Notes under the pieces: generated by a model
Seen by the model: only the letters and a program-made list of their open reading frames with translations
Database searches by the model: none
What the model was told of the DNA's origin: nothing
Translations under genes and position numbers: made by a program
NCBI RefSeq assembly: GCF_900176645.1
Contig: NZ_FXAN01000013.1
Coordinates: forward strand, 1-64,000
DNA length: 64,000 bases
Direction: 5' to 3'
From: Burkholderia singularis
GTDB taxonomy: Bacteria > Pseudomonadota > Gammaproteobacteria > Burkholderiales > Burkholderiaceae
Part shown: piece after piece, positions 62,824-64,000 of the stretch
How positions within the stretch are numbered: the stretch's first letter is position 1
Layout: each line of letters opens with the position of its first letter

Positions 62824-64000
62824 TCAGCCGGTGACCGCGCCCTGGTTCGCGGGGCGGGCGAGCGCCGCGTACTTGGCGAGCACCCCGCGCGTGTAGCGCG
62901 GCGCAGGCTGCTTCCATGCGGCGCGGCGGCGCGCAAGCTCGGCGTCGTCGACGTTGAGCTGCAGCAGCAGCTTGTGCGCATCGATCGTGATCGAGTCGCC
63001 TTCCTGCACCAGCGCGATCGTGCCGCCGACGAACGCCTCCGGCGCGACGTGGCCCACCACCATTCCCCATGTGCCGCCCGAGAAGCGGCCATCGGTGATG
63101 AGGCCGACCGATTCCCCCAGCCCCTTGCCGATGATCGCGGACGTCGGCGCGAGCATCTCGGGCATGCCGGGGCCGCCTTGCGGGCCGAGATAACGCAGCA
63201 CGACCACGTCGCCCGCGTGGATCTTGTCGTCGAGGATCGCTTGCAATGCGCTTTGCTCGTCGTCGAACACGCGCGCCGGGCCGGTGATGACGGGGTTCTT
63301 CAGGCCGGTGATTTTCGCGACCGCACCGTTTTCCGCGAGATTGCCCTTCAGGATCGCGAGATGGCCTTCCTTGTACAGCGCCTGATCGATCGGGTAGATC
63401 ACCTTCTGGTCGGCGCGCGGCGTGCTCGGCACGTCCTTCAGCTCGTCGGCGAGCGTGCGGCCGGTGATCGTCATGCAATCGCCGTGCAGGAGGCCCGCGT
63501 CGAGCAGGATCTTCATCACCTGCGGGATGCCGCCCGCCGCGTGCAGATCGGTCGCGACATATTGGCCCGACGGCTTCAGGTCGCAAATCACCGGCACGCG
63601 CTTGCGAATCCGTTCGAAATCGTCGATCGACCAGTCGATCTCGGCCGCGTGCGCGATCGCAAGGTAATGCAGCACCGCGTTCGTCGAGCCGCCCGTGGCC
63701 ATGATGACCGACACCGCATTCTCGATCGATTGTTTCGTGATGATGTCGCGCGGCTTCAGGTCGCGCTTCACGGCTTCGACGAGCACGCGTGCCGATTCGG
63801 CCGCCGAGTCGACCTTCTCCTGATCCGGGTTGGCCATCGTCGACGAATACAGCAGCGACATGCCGAGCGCCTCGAACGACGAACTCATCGTGTTCGCGGT
63901 GTACATGCCGCCGCACGAGCCCGTGGTCGGGCACGCGTTCTTTTCGACCCCTTCGAAATCCTCCTGCGCCATCCGCCCGGCCGTGAATTCGCCGACCGCC
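62824..64000 (-). CDS. ilvD: Dihydroxy-acid dehydratase (5' end beyond the window)
   Basis: The C-terminal 392 or so residues of IlvD, an iron-sulfur dehydratase of valine, isoleucine and CoA-precursor synthesis. Visible motifs are [21 protein letters not shown] with a cluster Cys, [56 protein letters not shown], and the C-terminal [24 protein letters not shown] (catalytic Ser region). The frame is open past 63972 to the right edge (AVGEFTAGR precedes MAQEDF), so 63972 is not the true start. Confidence 0.96.
   Translation of the reverse strand, partial: AVGEFTAGRMAQEDFEGVEKNACPTTGSCGGMYTANTMSSSFEALGMSLLYSSTMANPDQEKVDSAAESARVLVEAVKRDLKPRDIITKQSIENAVSVIMATGGSTNAVLHYLAIAHAAEIDWSIDDFERIRKRVPVICDLKPSGQYVATDLHAAGGIPQVMKILLDAGLLHGDCMTITGRTLADELKDVPSTPRADQKVIYPIDQALYKEGHLAILKGNLAENGAVAKITGLKNPVITGPARVFDDEQSALQAILDDKIHAGDVVVLRYLGPQGGPGMPEMLAPTSAIIGKGLGESVGLITDGRFSGGTWGMVVGHVAPEAFVGGTIALVQEGDSITIDAHKLLLQLNVDDAELARRRAAWKQPAPRYTRGVLAKYAALARPANQGAVTG

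Overview
The window is about 67-68 % GC. Its gene order and protein sequences match a Burkholderia chromosome 1, most likely the pseudomallei/thailandensis group. That placement is my recognition of sequence and synteny, not a database result. Nearly all of it is conserved core genome. I see no transposase, integrase, CRISPR array or prophage gene.

Layout. 1-4.2 kb: rluE (cut by the left edge) divergent from icd, then a Tat-exported multicopper oxidase and a cold-shock gene with a long leader. 4.7-10.6 kb: clpS-clpA, an amino-acid permease, an exported orphan and a four-repeat membrane protein. 10.7-17 kb: a reverse-strand housekeeping block, ribF-ileS-lspA-coaBC-dut. 17-21.7 kb: purN, an RsmB-family rRNA methyltransferase, an MscS channel and a fatty-acid desaturase. 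22-26.5 kb: nadA-nadC converging on nadB (de novo NAD synthesis), then rpmB-rpmG and radC. 27.6-33.7 kb: fkpB-ispH and a four-gene branched-chain amino-acid ABC transporter (livHMGF) without its binding protein. 33.8-45.2 kb: a YukJ-like protein, argD, a ferredoxin/flavin reductase, an SDR protein, rsuA, copC, a LysR regulator with a divergent hydrolase, a prolyl oligopeptidase and a Dabb-domain lipoprotein. 45.2-49.4 kb: an exported phospholipase D and esterase pair between two AT-rich spacers, then tRNA-Leu(CAA). 49.5-57.4 kb: cysB divergent from cysI-DUF934-cysH-cysD-cysN-cobA, meeting cbiX; together these cover assimilatory sulfate reduction plus siroheme supply. 57.4-64 kb: lptG-lptF divergent from pepA-holC-DUF2486, a small cytochrome c and ilvD (cut by the right edge).

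I found no obvious new multi-gene system. The most interesting signals are small cis-elements: (i) a possible arginine attenuator ahead of argD (Arg-rich 27-codon leader ORF, candidate antiterminator, terminator); (ii) a duplicated structured element between livM and livG whose second copy can either hide or free the livG ribosome-binding site; (iii) promoters placed so that clpS and purN mRNAs would be leaderless; (iv) large perfect inverted repeats in spacers upstream of livH, between nadC and nadB, and between cysH and cysD; (v) AT-rich, palindrome-bearing spacers around the PLD/esterase pair.
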